Shown here: positions 10,348 through 17,889 of the stretch, in pieces
Layout: each line of letters opens with the position of its first letter
Position numbering within the stretch: the first letter of the stretch is position 1
Assembly: GCA_035281585.1 (NCBI GenBank)
Contig: DATEDP010000111.1
Span: forward strand, 1-43,345
Direction of reading: 5' to 3'
Length of the DNA stretch: 43,345 nt
DNA from: a bacterium
GTDB lineage: Bacteria; UBA10199; DSSB01
Position numbers and translations under genes: made by a program
Notes under the pieces: generated by a model
What the model saw: only the letters and a program-made list of their open reading frames with translations
Database searches by the model: none
Told to the model about the DNA's origin: nothing

Positions 10348-10700
10348 TCACTGGCTTCCGCCGCGGACGCACCAAATTCCCCGATTGTCGCTCTTGGCGA
10401 AGGAAGCCGGAGCGCTGACATTGGCATTGACCGTCACTCCATAAGCCTTCGTTGGGTCGCCGGGATCGACGGACGAGGTCCAATAATAGTTGACGACGCC
10501 GGTCAGCACATTCTGGAAGGGATGGCCCAGCGGCAATCGGCTGTCGTCGGGTCCGAAGACCTTGTAGTCGAGCAGGTTCAGCATTTCCTCGACCGTCGGC
10601 AGGCGCCAGCCCGGCCGGCCGTTGATCGACTGGCCGTAGCATTGCAGGCATCGTCGCCGCCGCAGTCGAGCGCTCCACTCGATTCTGTCAACCGAGGGAA
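10348..10700 (-). pseudogene. DUF1566 (Lcl C-terminal-like) remnant, 5' truncated and frameshifted
   Basis: The frame ending at 10348 encodes GWRLPTVEEMLNLLDY, then YYWTSS and a terminal IWCVRGG, the recognisable core and end of DUF1566 domains found in secreted lectin-like proteins. The frame stays open up to 10707 but has no plausible start (the first ATG, at 10584, is inside the domain) and no signal peptide. Just upstream, another frame reads SGALDCGGDDACNA, which suggests a frameshift near 10640. What remains is about 100 codons beside the murein endopeptidase stop. I read it as a decayed gene; a sequencing error would be the alternative. Confidence 0.55.
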
Positions 10701-10707
10701 GGAAAGC

Positions 10708-10941
10708 TTAGCGACCTTGAGAGAGGCTGTAGAGCAGGGTGCTGCGGCGGTAGGCGATCTCGTTGGCGGCGATGCCGGCGGCCTGGCCGAACTCTTCCAT
10801 CCGGCTCACGTGCTGCTGGAACTGGGGGCCGTCCTCGCGGCGGTTGGCCAACTTCATGGCACCGTCGAACTCGCGGAAGAAAAGGTCCCGCGCCTGCTTC
10901 GTTGAATTGCTTTGTCCGGAGATAACGTTTTGCAGATTCAT
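10708..10941 (-). CDS. 77-residue hypothetical protein behind a sigma-54 promoter
   Basis: The start is taken at the ATG at 10941 because AGGGG lies 6-7 nt upstream; an upstream in-frame ATG at 10980 falls inside the promoter. The product is mostly helical and charged (QARDLFFREFDGAMKLANRR, ending LLYSLSQGR), without signal peptide or membrane segment, so cytoplasmic. I recognise no family. Its interest lies in the match to the -24/-12 sigma-54 consensus immediately upstream. Its stop is followed directly by the DUF1566 remnant. Confidence 0.6.
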   Translation of the reverse strand: MNLQNVISGQSNSTKQARDLFFREFDGAMKLANRREDGPQFQQHVSRMEEFGQAAGIAANEIAYRRSTLLYSLSQGR

Positions 10942-10975
10942 TTTTGCCCCTTGCCTCAATCCTGTCTTCCTCAAT

Positions 10976-10991
10976 AGCAAGGGGGGTGCCA
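10976..10991 (-). promoter_or_regulatory. Sigma-54 (-24/-12) promoter
   Basis: The minus strand reads C-TGGCAC-CCCCC-TTGCT, matching YTGGCACNNNNNTTGCW in every fixed position with the obligatory 5-nt spacing. Transcription would start about 12 nt further on, giving a leader of about 25 nt with a ribosome site before the ATG at 10941. The 100 nt upstream are A/T-rich, as expected of a bendable activator region, but I cannot define an enhancer site. Confidence 0.7.
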
Positions 10992-11135
10992 GCCGGGTCT
11001 TTCAATATTTCATAATATTATTAAGCTGTTAGAAGATAGCGGCTAGAAAAGCGCCCGACCAGCTAGTATTAAACGTTAGATTTCCTCCAATATAAAGCAA
11101 TTTTTTAATTTCGATATTAGTCATTTTAGACGCAT

Positions 11136-13343
11136 TTAGGTCGGTAAATAAGGCGACATCCATTTGGCCATCGTCAGCAATTCCTGCTCCCGTGAGAAAT
11201 CGATGGGGGTTTGTTCGAGGGCGGCGAGGATCTTGGCTTGGGCCTCGGCCGGAAGGCGGGAGATGCTCTCGAACACCAGGGTCCGGGCCTCGGGCTTGAA
11301 GCGGCTGAGGTTGCGGGCGGTCTCCAGCACGAAGCTCTCTTCGGGGTCGAGCAAGAGATCGCCGACCTTGGCGCAGGCCTCGAGATCGCACATCTTGGCC
11401 AAGGCCAAGGTGGCATGCTGGCGGCGGCGCTTGTCGGGATCCTTGGCCAGCGACTTCAGCTCGGCCCGGAATTGACCGAGTTGGAGCTCGCCGATGGCGT
11501 AGATGCCGGCGAAGGTTTCCATCGTCGAAGCCGAGCGAAACAGCGCTTCGATGGTTTCGAGCGCCGGCGCCCGCGAAGAGCGGAAGGGATAGAGCGCCAC
11601 CGCCGCGTTGGCCCGGACCCGGCGATTGTCGTGATGGAGATAAGGCGTCAGCGCCGGAATCGTCTCGGGGTCCTTGAGCAGGGCCAGCGATTCGATCGCA
11701 TTGGCCTTGAGCCGGTCGTTGTCCTCGCCCAGCTCGGCCAGCAAGAGCGGCCGCATTTTTTCGCCCAGCAATTTGGTCAGGAGCAGGGTCGCGTTCATCC
11801 GCACTTGGAAGGACACGTTTTCGTTGGAGCGGATCAGGTGGTACATCGCGGCCACGCCTTCCTCGCTCTCGAAATGGCTGATCGACTCGACCACCGCGAG
11901 CTGCAGCGACTCGTTGGGCACCGAGAAGCACTCGATGATCCTGGCGAAGGAAGCGCGGCTGCGCATTCGCCCCAAGCTCAGGACCGCCGCCCGCCGGATC
12001 GGGAGATCCGAGCTTGAATCGAGCAGCCGCTCCAGCGCCGGCGCCGCCCGCCGCTTGTTGGGCTCGCCCAGGGCATGGATCGCGTTGAGGGTCAGCTGGG
12101 AGTCGGCGGAGGCCAGCGCTTCCTCGAGGTAGCGCAAATAGGCTTTGGCGAAGAAGTGGCAAAAGACGAAGAAGGCCAGCGACCAAGCGAAGAGGGTGAG
12201 GCTGATGGTCCGGGGCCGGCCGTAGGCCAGGATGAGCGAGGCTACCAGGAGGAGCAGGATGGTTCCGGCCGGGAAGGCGACGGCTTCCATCGCCACCATG
12301 ATTTTTCCCCGGGCGTGGTCGGGAAAGAGCTTGTTCACCGGCTGGAGCAGGGATTGAGCGGTCAAGTCCACGAAGAAGAAGACCAGGCATTCGGCGATGG
12401 CGATCGTGATCAGCGAGGGAAAGAAATGGATGAGGCCGAGGCCGAGGGCGTAGAGCGCCGACAGGGCCCAGAGCATTTGCTCCAGCCCGAAGCGCCGGGC
12501 CAGCGGACCGGCCAGGAAGACTTGATAAAAGAAGACCAGCCCCAAGGAGAAGATGGCGACCTTGCCGAAGAAGGAGGCGAGCTGGTCCTCGCCGCCGAAG
12601 GCTGCCAAAGCCGAGGTGTTGTAGAAGTAGTCGAGGCCGTAGGCCACGTAGACGTGGGAGATCCAAAAGGCGATCAAGAGGCCGACCAAGGTGGCCAGCG
12701 ATTTCGGCGCGGTCTTGGCGGCCGGCGCCGCGGCCTGCTCGGCCGGAGCCGGAGCTTCGGGGTTCAGCCTTCGGATGACGAGCAGGAGGAAGGGGGCTCC
12801 GATCAAGACCAGGCCCCAGAGCAGGAGGAAATTGATCGTGTGAATTTGGGCGGCGAAGCGGTTCACCGTGAAGCTGCCCAGGATTTCGCCGAGGACGCCG
12901 AAGGCGATGAAGTAGGGGTAGCGAACCTTGGCTTCGTAATTGGTGAAGTAATCGCTGGCCACCAGCCAATAGAGCAGGGTGACCAGGATGAACATGGCGT
13001 AGAAGAAGATGCGGATGCCGAAATAAAACGCCGTCCCTTCGGGCTCGGTCAGCGCCGCCAGCCAGATCAGGACGGTGCAGGCCCCGAGGCTTTGGAAGCC
13101 GAGGAAGAAAATCCGCCGCCGCGGGAAGCGGTCGATCATCCGATAGAGGAGGCCGGCGAGGAGGAGGGCGGTCAGCGAGCTGCCGAGATAAATGTAGAAC
13201 AGCGATCCGGTGCCGGTCCGGGAAATGAGCATCGCGTTGGAGGAAAAGACGCCCCAGGCGTAGCCCAGCCCCAACAGTAAATTGAGAATCGCGAACGCCC
13301 AGGTTTTGGGATCTTGGCTCTTGAATAGGATTTGCCGGAGCAC
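11136..13343 (-). CDS. MFS/Npt-type nucleotide-transporter-like protein fused to HEAT repeats
   Basis: 735 residues. Residues 1 to about 410 form about 12 transmembrane helices of the major-facilitator/ADP-ATP translocase-like type (e.g. LYWLVASDYFTNYEAKVRYP, helices rich in F and L). Residues about 415-735 are alpha-helical HEAT repeats (HALGEPNKRRAAPALERLL, SLGRMRSRASFARI and further units), a cytoplasmic protein-interaction scaffold. Free-living bacteria carry such Npt1/Npt2-like proteins with HEAT tails, but transport of ATP has been shown mainly for intracellular parasites and plastids, so the substrate here is open. The start is GTG at 13343; there is no Shine-Dalgarno but a TAGTAT box 6 nt upstream. 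Confidence 0.75.
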   Translation of the reverse strand: MLRQILFKSQDPKTWAFAILNLLLGLGYAWGVFSSNAMLISRTGTGSLFYIYLGSSLTALLLAGLLYRMIDRFPRRRIFFLGFQSLGACTVLIWLAALTEPEGTAFYFGIRIFFYAMFILVTLLYWLVASDYFTNYEAKVRYPYFIAFGVLGEILGSFTVNRFAAQIHTINFLLLWGLVLIGAPFLLLVIRRLNPEAPAPAEQAAAPAAKTAPKSLATLVGLLIAFWISHVYVAYGLDYFYNTSALAAFGGEDQLASFFGKVAIFSLGLVFFYQVFLAGPLARRFGLEQMLWALSALYALGLGLIHFFPSLITIAIAECLVFFFVDLTAQSLLQPVNKLFPDHARGKIMVAMEAVAFPAGTILLLLVASLILAYGRPRTISLTLFAWSLAFFVFCHFFAKAYLRYLEEALASADSQLTLNAIHALGEPNKRRAAPALERLLDSSSDLPIRRAAVLSLGRMRSRASFARIIECFSVPNESLQLAVVESISHFESEEGVAAMYHLIRSNENVSFQVRMNATLLLTKLLGEKMRPLLLAELGEDNDRLKANAIESLALLKDPETIPALTPYLHHDNRRVRANAAVALYPFRSSRAPALETIEALFRSASTMETFAGIYAIGELQLGQFRAELKSLAKDPDKRRRQHATLALAKMCDLEACAKVGDLLLDPEESFVLETARNLSRFKPEARTLVFESISRLPAEAQAKILAALEQTPIDFSREQELLTMAKWMSPYLPT

Positions 13344-13349
13344 GGACCG

Positions 13350-13355
13350 ATACTA
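13350..13355 (-). promoter_or_regulatory. -10-like hexamer TAGTAT, probable leaderless GTG start
   Basis: TAGTAT lies 6 nt before the GTG at 13343 on the minus strand, placing the likely transcription start at the start codon. No ribosome site is present. The -35 region is not recognisable. Confidence 0.4.
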
Positions 13356-13454
13356 AGCCGGCTAAGGGAGAAACTCCACCTTGGAGGCGAGAAGCTCGTG
13401 GCGATAGCCGCCGAGATGGCCGTATCGGCTTTTCATCGGCCCAGAATCGCCAAA

Positions 13455-14318
13455 TCAGGCCGATCGGTCAGCGAATTCGCCGGGGCCGAGCGCCAAGAGG
13501 CGGGCGGCGTTGTCGTGGAAGATTTTCTTCTCCAGCTCCGGCCCCAGTCCCATCGCCTCCAAGGCCAATTTCTCGCGATTCCACGGGTAGGGGATGTTGG
13601 GGAAATCGGTCCCGAAGAGGATCCGGTCCGGATTCTCGAAAAACCACTCCGGCCGGACCGGGGCCGGGAAGAAGCCGCCGATCGCCATCGTGGTGTCGAG
13701 GTGGAGGTTGGGATAGTCCTTCAGCATCGCGACGAAGCGGTCCATCTCCTCGAAGCCCAAGTGGGGCACGACGAAGCGGAGCCGCGGGTATTTCCGGATC
13801 ACTTTCTCGAAGCGGGCGGCGCCGCTGATTGCGGTGACGTCATAGCCATAGCCCTGAGTCGGCTTCTCCTTGAAATGGGGCCCGTTGCCGCAATGGATCA
13901 GGACGATCCGGTCCAACGCTTGGCAGAGCTCGTAGACCGGTTCCATCCGCGGGTCCTCGGGCGCCGTTTTCTGGACGTGGCAATGGATCTTGAGTCCCTT
14001 GAAGCCGTAGTCCTCGAAGCAGCGGCGGAGGATGGCTTCCTTGCCCGCATCGTCGGGATGAACGCTGCCGAAAGGCTCGATGAAGCCGGGATATTTTTCG
14101 GCCAGCCGCCGGGCCCACTCGTTGAGCGATTCGGCCATCCCGGCCTGGTGGGGATAGTGCAGCGAAACCGCCCGGCTCACCCCCTGGGCCCGGAGGGTGG
14201 CGACGGCCTGGTCGGCGTATTGCTTGTACTCGATCGGCCAGGCGTGGGCTTCGAACCAACGCCAGAGCGCGTCCATCAGCCGGTTGGGGAAGAAGTGGGT
14301 GTGGAAATCGATGAGCAC
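13455..14318 (-). CDS. Metal-dependent amidohydrolase (Amidohydro_2, COG2159)
   Basis: 287 residues from a GTG at 14318, chosen because AAGGA lies 7-8 nt upstream and the protein then begins with the TIM-barrel opening VLIDFHTHFFP; the longer frame would overlap the divergent gene. Metal-binding features are visible: DFHTH at 4-8, GLKIHCHVQ, HCGNG, PHLGF, and GTDFPN near the end. The family includes decarboxylases and hydrolases of aromatic or cyclic compounds (ACMSD-like, 2-pyrone-4,6-dicarboxylate hydrolase-like); the substrate is not determinable. It lies downstream of the transporter/HEAT gene on the other side of a 65-nt divergent region from the helical protein gene. Confidence 0.82.
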   Translation of the reverse strand: MLIDFHTHFFPNRLMDALWRWFEAHAWPIEYKQYADQAVATLRAQGVSRAVSLHYPHQAGMAESLNEWARRLAEKYPGFIEPFGSVHPDDAGKEAILRRCFEDYGFKGLKIHCHVQKTAPEDPRMEPVYELCQALDRIVLIHCGNGPHFKEKPTQGYGYDVTAISGAARFEKVIRKYPRLRFVVPHLGFEEMDRFVAMLKDYPNLHLDTTMAIGGFFPAPVRPEWFFENPDRILFGTDFPNIPYPWNREKLALEAMGLGPELEKKIFHDNAARLLALGPGEFADRSA

Positions 14319-14384
14319 GAGGAATTCCTTGAGCCTAATTCGGCTTTGGGGGACAATTTTCCAACTTTTTTCGGCGGAGGGGCT

Positions 14385-15995
14385 ATGATTTTCGAAAAAA
14401 TCGTTTCCGCTGCCATCAAGGTCGACGCCACCAAGAAACGGATCGAAGACACGGTCCGCGAGCTCAAGCGGCAGGCCCGCCGGGTCAAGCTGGCCTACCA
14501 AGCCCTCAAGGAGCTCCTTCTTAAGTACCAACTAGCCCTGACCGCGCTGGAAAAACTGATTCCGCGATTGAGCAAGCTGCTGCAAAAGGCCCAGGGGGTG
14601 CCTTACGCCGGCGCCGTCATCAGCGTCATCCGCAAGATCATTCCGGCGGTCGAGCGCTTGGTCAAAAAGATCAACGACGCCGTCAAGGATATCCGCCCGG
14701 TCGTCAACAAAATCGACCGAGCCCTCGACGCCTTGGACCTCCTGATCAACCTGCCCGATCCCAATTTGAGCTTCGTCGACGACGTCCTGGACCTGGTGAT
14801 CGAAATCGCGATTCCGCTGGAGGAGCAGCAGCCGGTCTTGGAGGAAATCCTGCCCAAGGAATTGCAAGACAAGCTGGCCGAATACGTCAAGATCCTGGAA
14901 GACGTCGACAAGGCGCTCAACGACAAGCTCAAGCCGCTGCAGGCGATCATCGATTTCCTGCGGCTGCACAACGACGTCATCGAAGGGCTGACCCGCCTGC
15001 TTTCGGGTCAGTTGGATTTCCTGAAGATCTTCGATCCGGTGATCGAGTTCTTCGATCCGATCCTCGAATATCTCGAGACCCTGATCAAAAATTTCAAGGA
15101 CAGCCTGCCCGATTTCTTGAAGGGCTTTGTCGAAAGCATCGAGTCCTTGCTCGAACAGCTGGACGGCTTGATCAACCAGGCCTTGGAGAAGCTCGGCCTC
15201 AATAAGTTCATCGATGACCTGTTCGCCGGATTTCCGGGGATTGAGGAGATCTTCGCCAACTTCAGGGAGCTGATCCAGACGATGCTTCAGTTCGAGAAGA
15301 TGGTGAAGGAGCAGATCGAGAAGGCCTTGGCCGACTTGGTGAAGGCCCTGCAGGATGCCATCGCCAAGGCTCGCGAGCTTTACCTGATTCTCCGCTCCAT
15401 CGCCGCCGTCAAGGGACTCTACGAGGACGATATGGAAAAGCGCCGCAAGGCCCTCAAGGACTTGATCGAGAAGATCAAGAAGATCCTGGAGCGCGCCGGC
15501 GCCGGCAAGCCCGGCGAGGACCTCGAGGATCTCTTCAAGAAGATCCAGAAGGAGTTCAAATTCCTCGAAACTAATTTTTACACCACGCCGGTGCTGCCGA
15601 TCGACTTGAAGCGGATGGCCGAAATCGAGGGCAGCGTGAAGGAAACCAAGAGCGTCATCGGAGACCTCGGCCGGGAGCTGAAGCTGCTCGCCAAAGCGCC
15701 CAAGTCCAAGTCCAACCTCGAGAAGGCCCGACTCAATGTTTTGGAGTTCAGCCGCCAATTGAACAAGATGGGCCGGCTCAGCCGGGAGCTCTTCGCCGGT
15801 CAATTGAAGAGCGACCGGGGTTATTGGGAGAGCTTCGGGATCGTGCTGGCGAAGAGCCCCCGGCTCCGCGAAGATCCCTTGCCGGCCGCCCGGCGGCGTG
15901 CGGCCGGCCCGGCCGACTTGGGCCGGGAGCGCTTAAATCAGCTGCCGCGGCGCTTCCGCAAAACCGCCCGCCGCTTGGGAATCAAATCCCGATAA
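14385..15995 (+). CDS. 536-residue all-helical protein of unknown function
   Basis: The start is the ATG at 14385, behind GGAGGGG; a longer in-frame extension would run antisense through the amidohydrolase gene. The protein is almost wholly amphipathic helix, rich in L, K, D, E and I, and interrupted at short intervals by Pro- or Asp-containing turns (NLPDPN, FDPVIEFFDP, LPDF). There is no signal peptide and no clear transmembrane span, so it is probably cytoplasmic or peripheral. The last ~55 residues are Arg-rich (AARRRAAGPADLGRER). A mid-region FYTTPVLPID (about 398-407) is the only non-helical block. It resembles no family I know; long apolipoprotein-like or helical-bundle scaffolds are the nearest structural analogy. 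Confidence 0.8.
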   Translation: MIFEKIVSAAIKVDATKKRIEDTVRELKRQARRVKLAYQALKELLLKYQLALTALEKLIPRLSKLLQKAQGVPYAGAVISVIRKIIPAVERLVKKINDAVKDIRPVVNKIDRALDALDLLINLPDPNLSFVDDVLDLVIEIAIPLEEQQPVLEEILPKELQDKLAEYVKILEDVDKALNDKLKPLQAIIDFLRLHNDVIEGLTRLLSGQLDFLKIFDPVIEFFDPILEYLETLIKNFKDSLPDFLKGFVESIESLLEQLDGLINQALEKLGLNKFIDDLFAGFPGIEEIFANFRELIQTMLQFEKMVKEQIEKALADLVKALQDAIAKARELYLILRSIAAVKGLYEDDMEKRRKALKDLIEKIKKILERAGAGKPGEDLEDLFKKIQKEFKFLETNFYTTPVLPIDLKRMAEIEGSVKETKSVIGDLGRELKLLAKAPKSKSNLEKARLNVLEFSRQLNKMGRLSRELFAGQLKSDRGYWESFGIVLAKSPRLREDPLPAARRRAAGPADLGRERLNQLPRRFRKTARRLGIKSR

Positions 15996-15999
15996 TGCT

Positions 16000-17346
16000 T
16001 CAGAGCGTGTCGCGGTTGGTGAAGAAGTCGGCGATCACCGGCAGGTGATCCGACATGATCAAATAGCCGGCCAAGCCCGCCTGGTTGGGGGTGAAGAAGC
16101 GGCCGAAGATCGGCAGGACCCGCTTCGACCCCTTCACGTAATCTTCTTGGAAAGTCAGCAAGAAGATCAGGATATCGTCCAAAATCCGCTTATCGGCGTC
16201 CTTGACCAGGAAGAAGCCGACCACCTTGGGCGGGCCGGCCTGGAGGACCTTCAAGTGATATTTGGAGAAGCCGCCCTGGACCTTGGTGTCGTCGTTCACC
16301 ACTAATTTGTGGTTGTCGACCAGCAATTTCCATTTGGTCTTCTTGTAGCCCTGGGGCGTGGAATTGAAATCGCCGCCGATCAGAAAATCGGGATCGATGC
16401 CGCCGCTATTGGCTCCGCCGGGCAGGAACGCGATCAAACCGTCGATCTCCTCGTCGATGTCGGCTCCATTCGAGGAAAAATGAGTCGAGGCGAAGGTGAA
16501 GTCGAAGGCGTTGTTGCCGCCGGTCAGCACCTTGCAGTTAATCCGGTGGAGGCCGCGATCATTGGCGACGGTCTCGGTCTTGGAGCCGTCGCAGCTCAAG
16601 CGCTTGCTGTTGAACAGGATGGGAAGATATTCGAGCATTTCGACGCTGATGCGGAAGCGGCCGTCCGGCGTGGTCCAGCTCTGCTTGATCTTCTTGGTCG
16701 GCTTGCCCCGGATCACCTTGTAGTCGCCGAAGTTGCCCGAAAATAGCGGATGGTCGTTTTCGGTTTGGCCGCCTTCGGCGACGGTCTTGATCTTGAAAGG
16801 CTGGGGCGTGGCGGTCGGGGTGGCGGCGGGAGTGGGCGCCGGGGTCGCCGTCAGCTGGGTCTTCTTGTACTTGGTGATGATATAGACTTCTTGCAGGGCG
16901 ATAATGGTGATTTTCGCCTCGTTCACGATTTTGAGCAGAGTGGCGATCCGGTTCAAGGCCAGGCCGCCGACTTGGCCGGTGACGAGGCGATTGGCGGTTC
17001 GGCGGGTGAGCAGGTGAAGGTTCCAGGTGGCCGCCCGGATTCGGCCTTCCTCCAGCTCGATCGACTGGTTGGGGATGTATTCGAGAGGATCGCCGTCTTT
17101 CAGCTGGGTGCTTTGGGGAATGGCGCCGACATCGGAATCGATGTCTTCCTGGTCGGATTCGTTCTCCTGCTCCTCGGCGTCGCTTTTTTCGGGGCTTTCG
17201 AAATCGGAATCGGGAAGCTTGTCCAAATCGGTGATGACTTTGCCCGGGACTTTCGGGCCACCGCGCGGAACGCAGCCGATACTGATGGCGAAGGCGGTCA
17301 AGAGAAGCGGCCAGACTTGAGCAAGCTTCGGCGGACGACGAATCAT
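16000..17346 (-). CDS. Lipoprotein with endonuclease/exonuclease/phosphatase fold
   Basis: 448 residues. A lipoprotein signal (VWPLLLTAFAISIGC, lipidated C25) is followed by an acidic disordered linker (about 30-100, with EEQENESDQEDIDSD). The EEP domain starts at IRAATWNLHLL, continues with IIALQEV and the metal/catalytic segments IGGDFNSTPQG, and ends with SDHLPVIADF. EEP enzymes cleave phosphodiesters in nucleic acids or phosphoinositides/sphingomyelin; as a surface lipoprotein it probably acts outside the cytoplasm. A Pro/Thr/Ala linker (APTPAATPTAT) interrupts the domain. Ribosome site AAGGGGGG. It converges on the helical-protein gene with 4 nt between stops. Confidence 0.82.
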   Translation of the reverse strand: MIRRPPKLAQVWPLLLTAFAISIGCVPRGGPKVPGKVITDLDKLPDSDFESPEKSDAEEQENESDQEDIDSDVGAIPQSTQLKDGDPLEYIPNQSIELEEGRIRAATWNLHLLTRRTANRLVTGQVGGLALNRIATLLKIVNEAKITIIALQEVYIITKYKKTQLTATPAPTPAATPTATPQPFKIKTVAEGGQTENDHPLFSGNFGDYKVIRGKPTKKIKQSWTTPDGRFRISVEMLEYLPILFNSKRLSCDGSKTETVANDRGLHRINCKVLTGGNNAFDFTFASTHFSSNGADIDEEIDGLIAFLPGGANSGGIDPDFLIGGDFNSTPQGYKKTKWKLLVDNHKLVVNDDTKVQGGFSKYHLKVLQAGPPKVVGFFLVKDADKRILDDILIFLLTFQEDYVKGSKRVLPIFGRFFTPNQAGLAGYLIMSDHLPVIADFFTNRDTL

Positions 17347-17378
17347 CGTGAACCCCCCCCTTCGACTTCATGATACTC

Positions 17379-17396
17379 GGCACCATATTAGGTGCC
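17379..17396. promoter_or_regulatory. Inverted repeat GGCACC-N6-GGTGCC in a divergent intergenic region
   Basis: A perfect 6-bp inverted repeat with a 6-nt A/T spacer, extended by near-matching TACT/AGTA flanks, lies midway between the divergent EEP lipoprotein (17346) and DUF3592 gene (17428). Its position suits an operator for either or both genes; the binding protein is unknown. Confidence 0.35.
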
Positions 17397-17414
17397 AGTA
17401 AATTCGCGATGCGC

Positions 17415-17420
17415 TAGGAT
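17415..17420 (+). promoter_or_regulatory. -10-like hexamer TAGGAT, probable leaderless start
   Basis: TAGGAT ends 7 nt before the ATG at 17428, the same spacing as TAAAAT before the thioesterase gene. It supports 17428 as the start rather than the ATG at 17419, which overlaps the box. Confidence 0.35.
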
Positions 17421-17427
17421 GGCGGCG

Positions 17428-17889
17428 ATGTGGATCGCCCTGCTTTATTTTGCCTTTGGGATCTTCGCCATCCTTTACGGTCGTTTCATCTTGAAGCAAC
17501 GCCGAACCTTGCGGAGCTGGTCCAACGCCCCCGGAAAGATTTTGGAGCGCAAGGTGGACCGATCGCCCGGTGGCCGCGCCGGCCGGCTCGGGCCGCCGGC
17601 CTATCAATATGAAGCTCTCGTGAAATACGCCTATCAAGTCGAGGGCCGCGAGTACATCAATGACAAGATTTACCGGGTGGGCTGGATCTCCAGCACTCGG
17701 AAGAACCGCGAAAAATTCTTGGCCACCTTGCCTGACCAGCTTCCGGTCCTTTACAACCCGGTCGATCCCCAGGACTCCTGCCTCTTGGCCTTGTCGGCCG
17801 GCCCGGCGATTGCGGCCACCCTCATCGGGACCTTCATCGCGTTGACCGCGGCCCTCTATATCGTGGTCACGCTTTTGGATCGGGTTTAG
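17428..17889 (+). CDS. DUF3592-type membrane protein
   Basis: 153 residues from the ATG at 17428 (ATGs at 17419 and 17392 are in frame). It has an N-terminal transmembrane helix (MWIALLYFAFGIFAILYG) and a C-terminal one (about 127-150). Between them is a soluble beta-rich domain with the pattern of DUF3592: KILERKVDRS, VKYAYQVEGREY, YNPVDPQDSCL. Such proteins sit in the inner membrane with the domain on one side; their function is unknown. The stop overlaps that of the NmrA-type gene by 4 nt on the opposite strand. Confidence 0.72.
   Translation: MWIALLYFAFGIFAILYGRFILKQRRTLRSWSNAPGKILERKVDRSPGGRAGRLGPPAYQYEALVKYAYQVEGREYINDKIYRVGWISSTRKNREKFLATLPDQLPVLYNPVDPQDSCLLALSAGPAIAATLIGTFIALTAALYIVVTLLDRV

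Noticed and set aside
11029-11124. A 31-codon A/T-rich minus-strand frame between the transporter/HEAT gene and the sigma-54 promoter
   Set aside because: No ribosome site, no recognisable composition; more likely upstream regulatory DNA of the sigma-54 promoter.
12075-13280. A 401-codon Glu/Gly/Asp-rich plus-strand frame
   Set aside because: Antisense shadow of the transmembrane domain of the transporter gene; composition is the complement of Leu/Phe/Ala codons.
14532-15803. A 423-codon minus-strand frame opposite the helical protein
   Set aside because: It is a regular complement of Leu/Lys/Asp/Glu codons; the plus strand has a ribosome site and a plausible start and ends cleanly.
16800-16860. 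A repeat-like GC-rich tract in the EEP lipoprotein gene
   Set aside because: It encodes a Pro/Thr/Ala linker (APTPAATPTAT), explained by low-complexity protein sequence.
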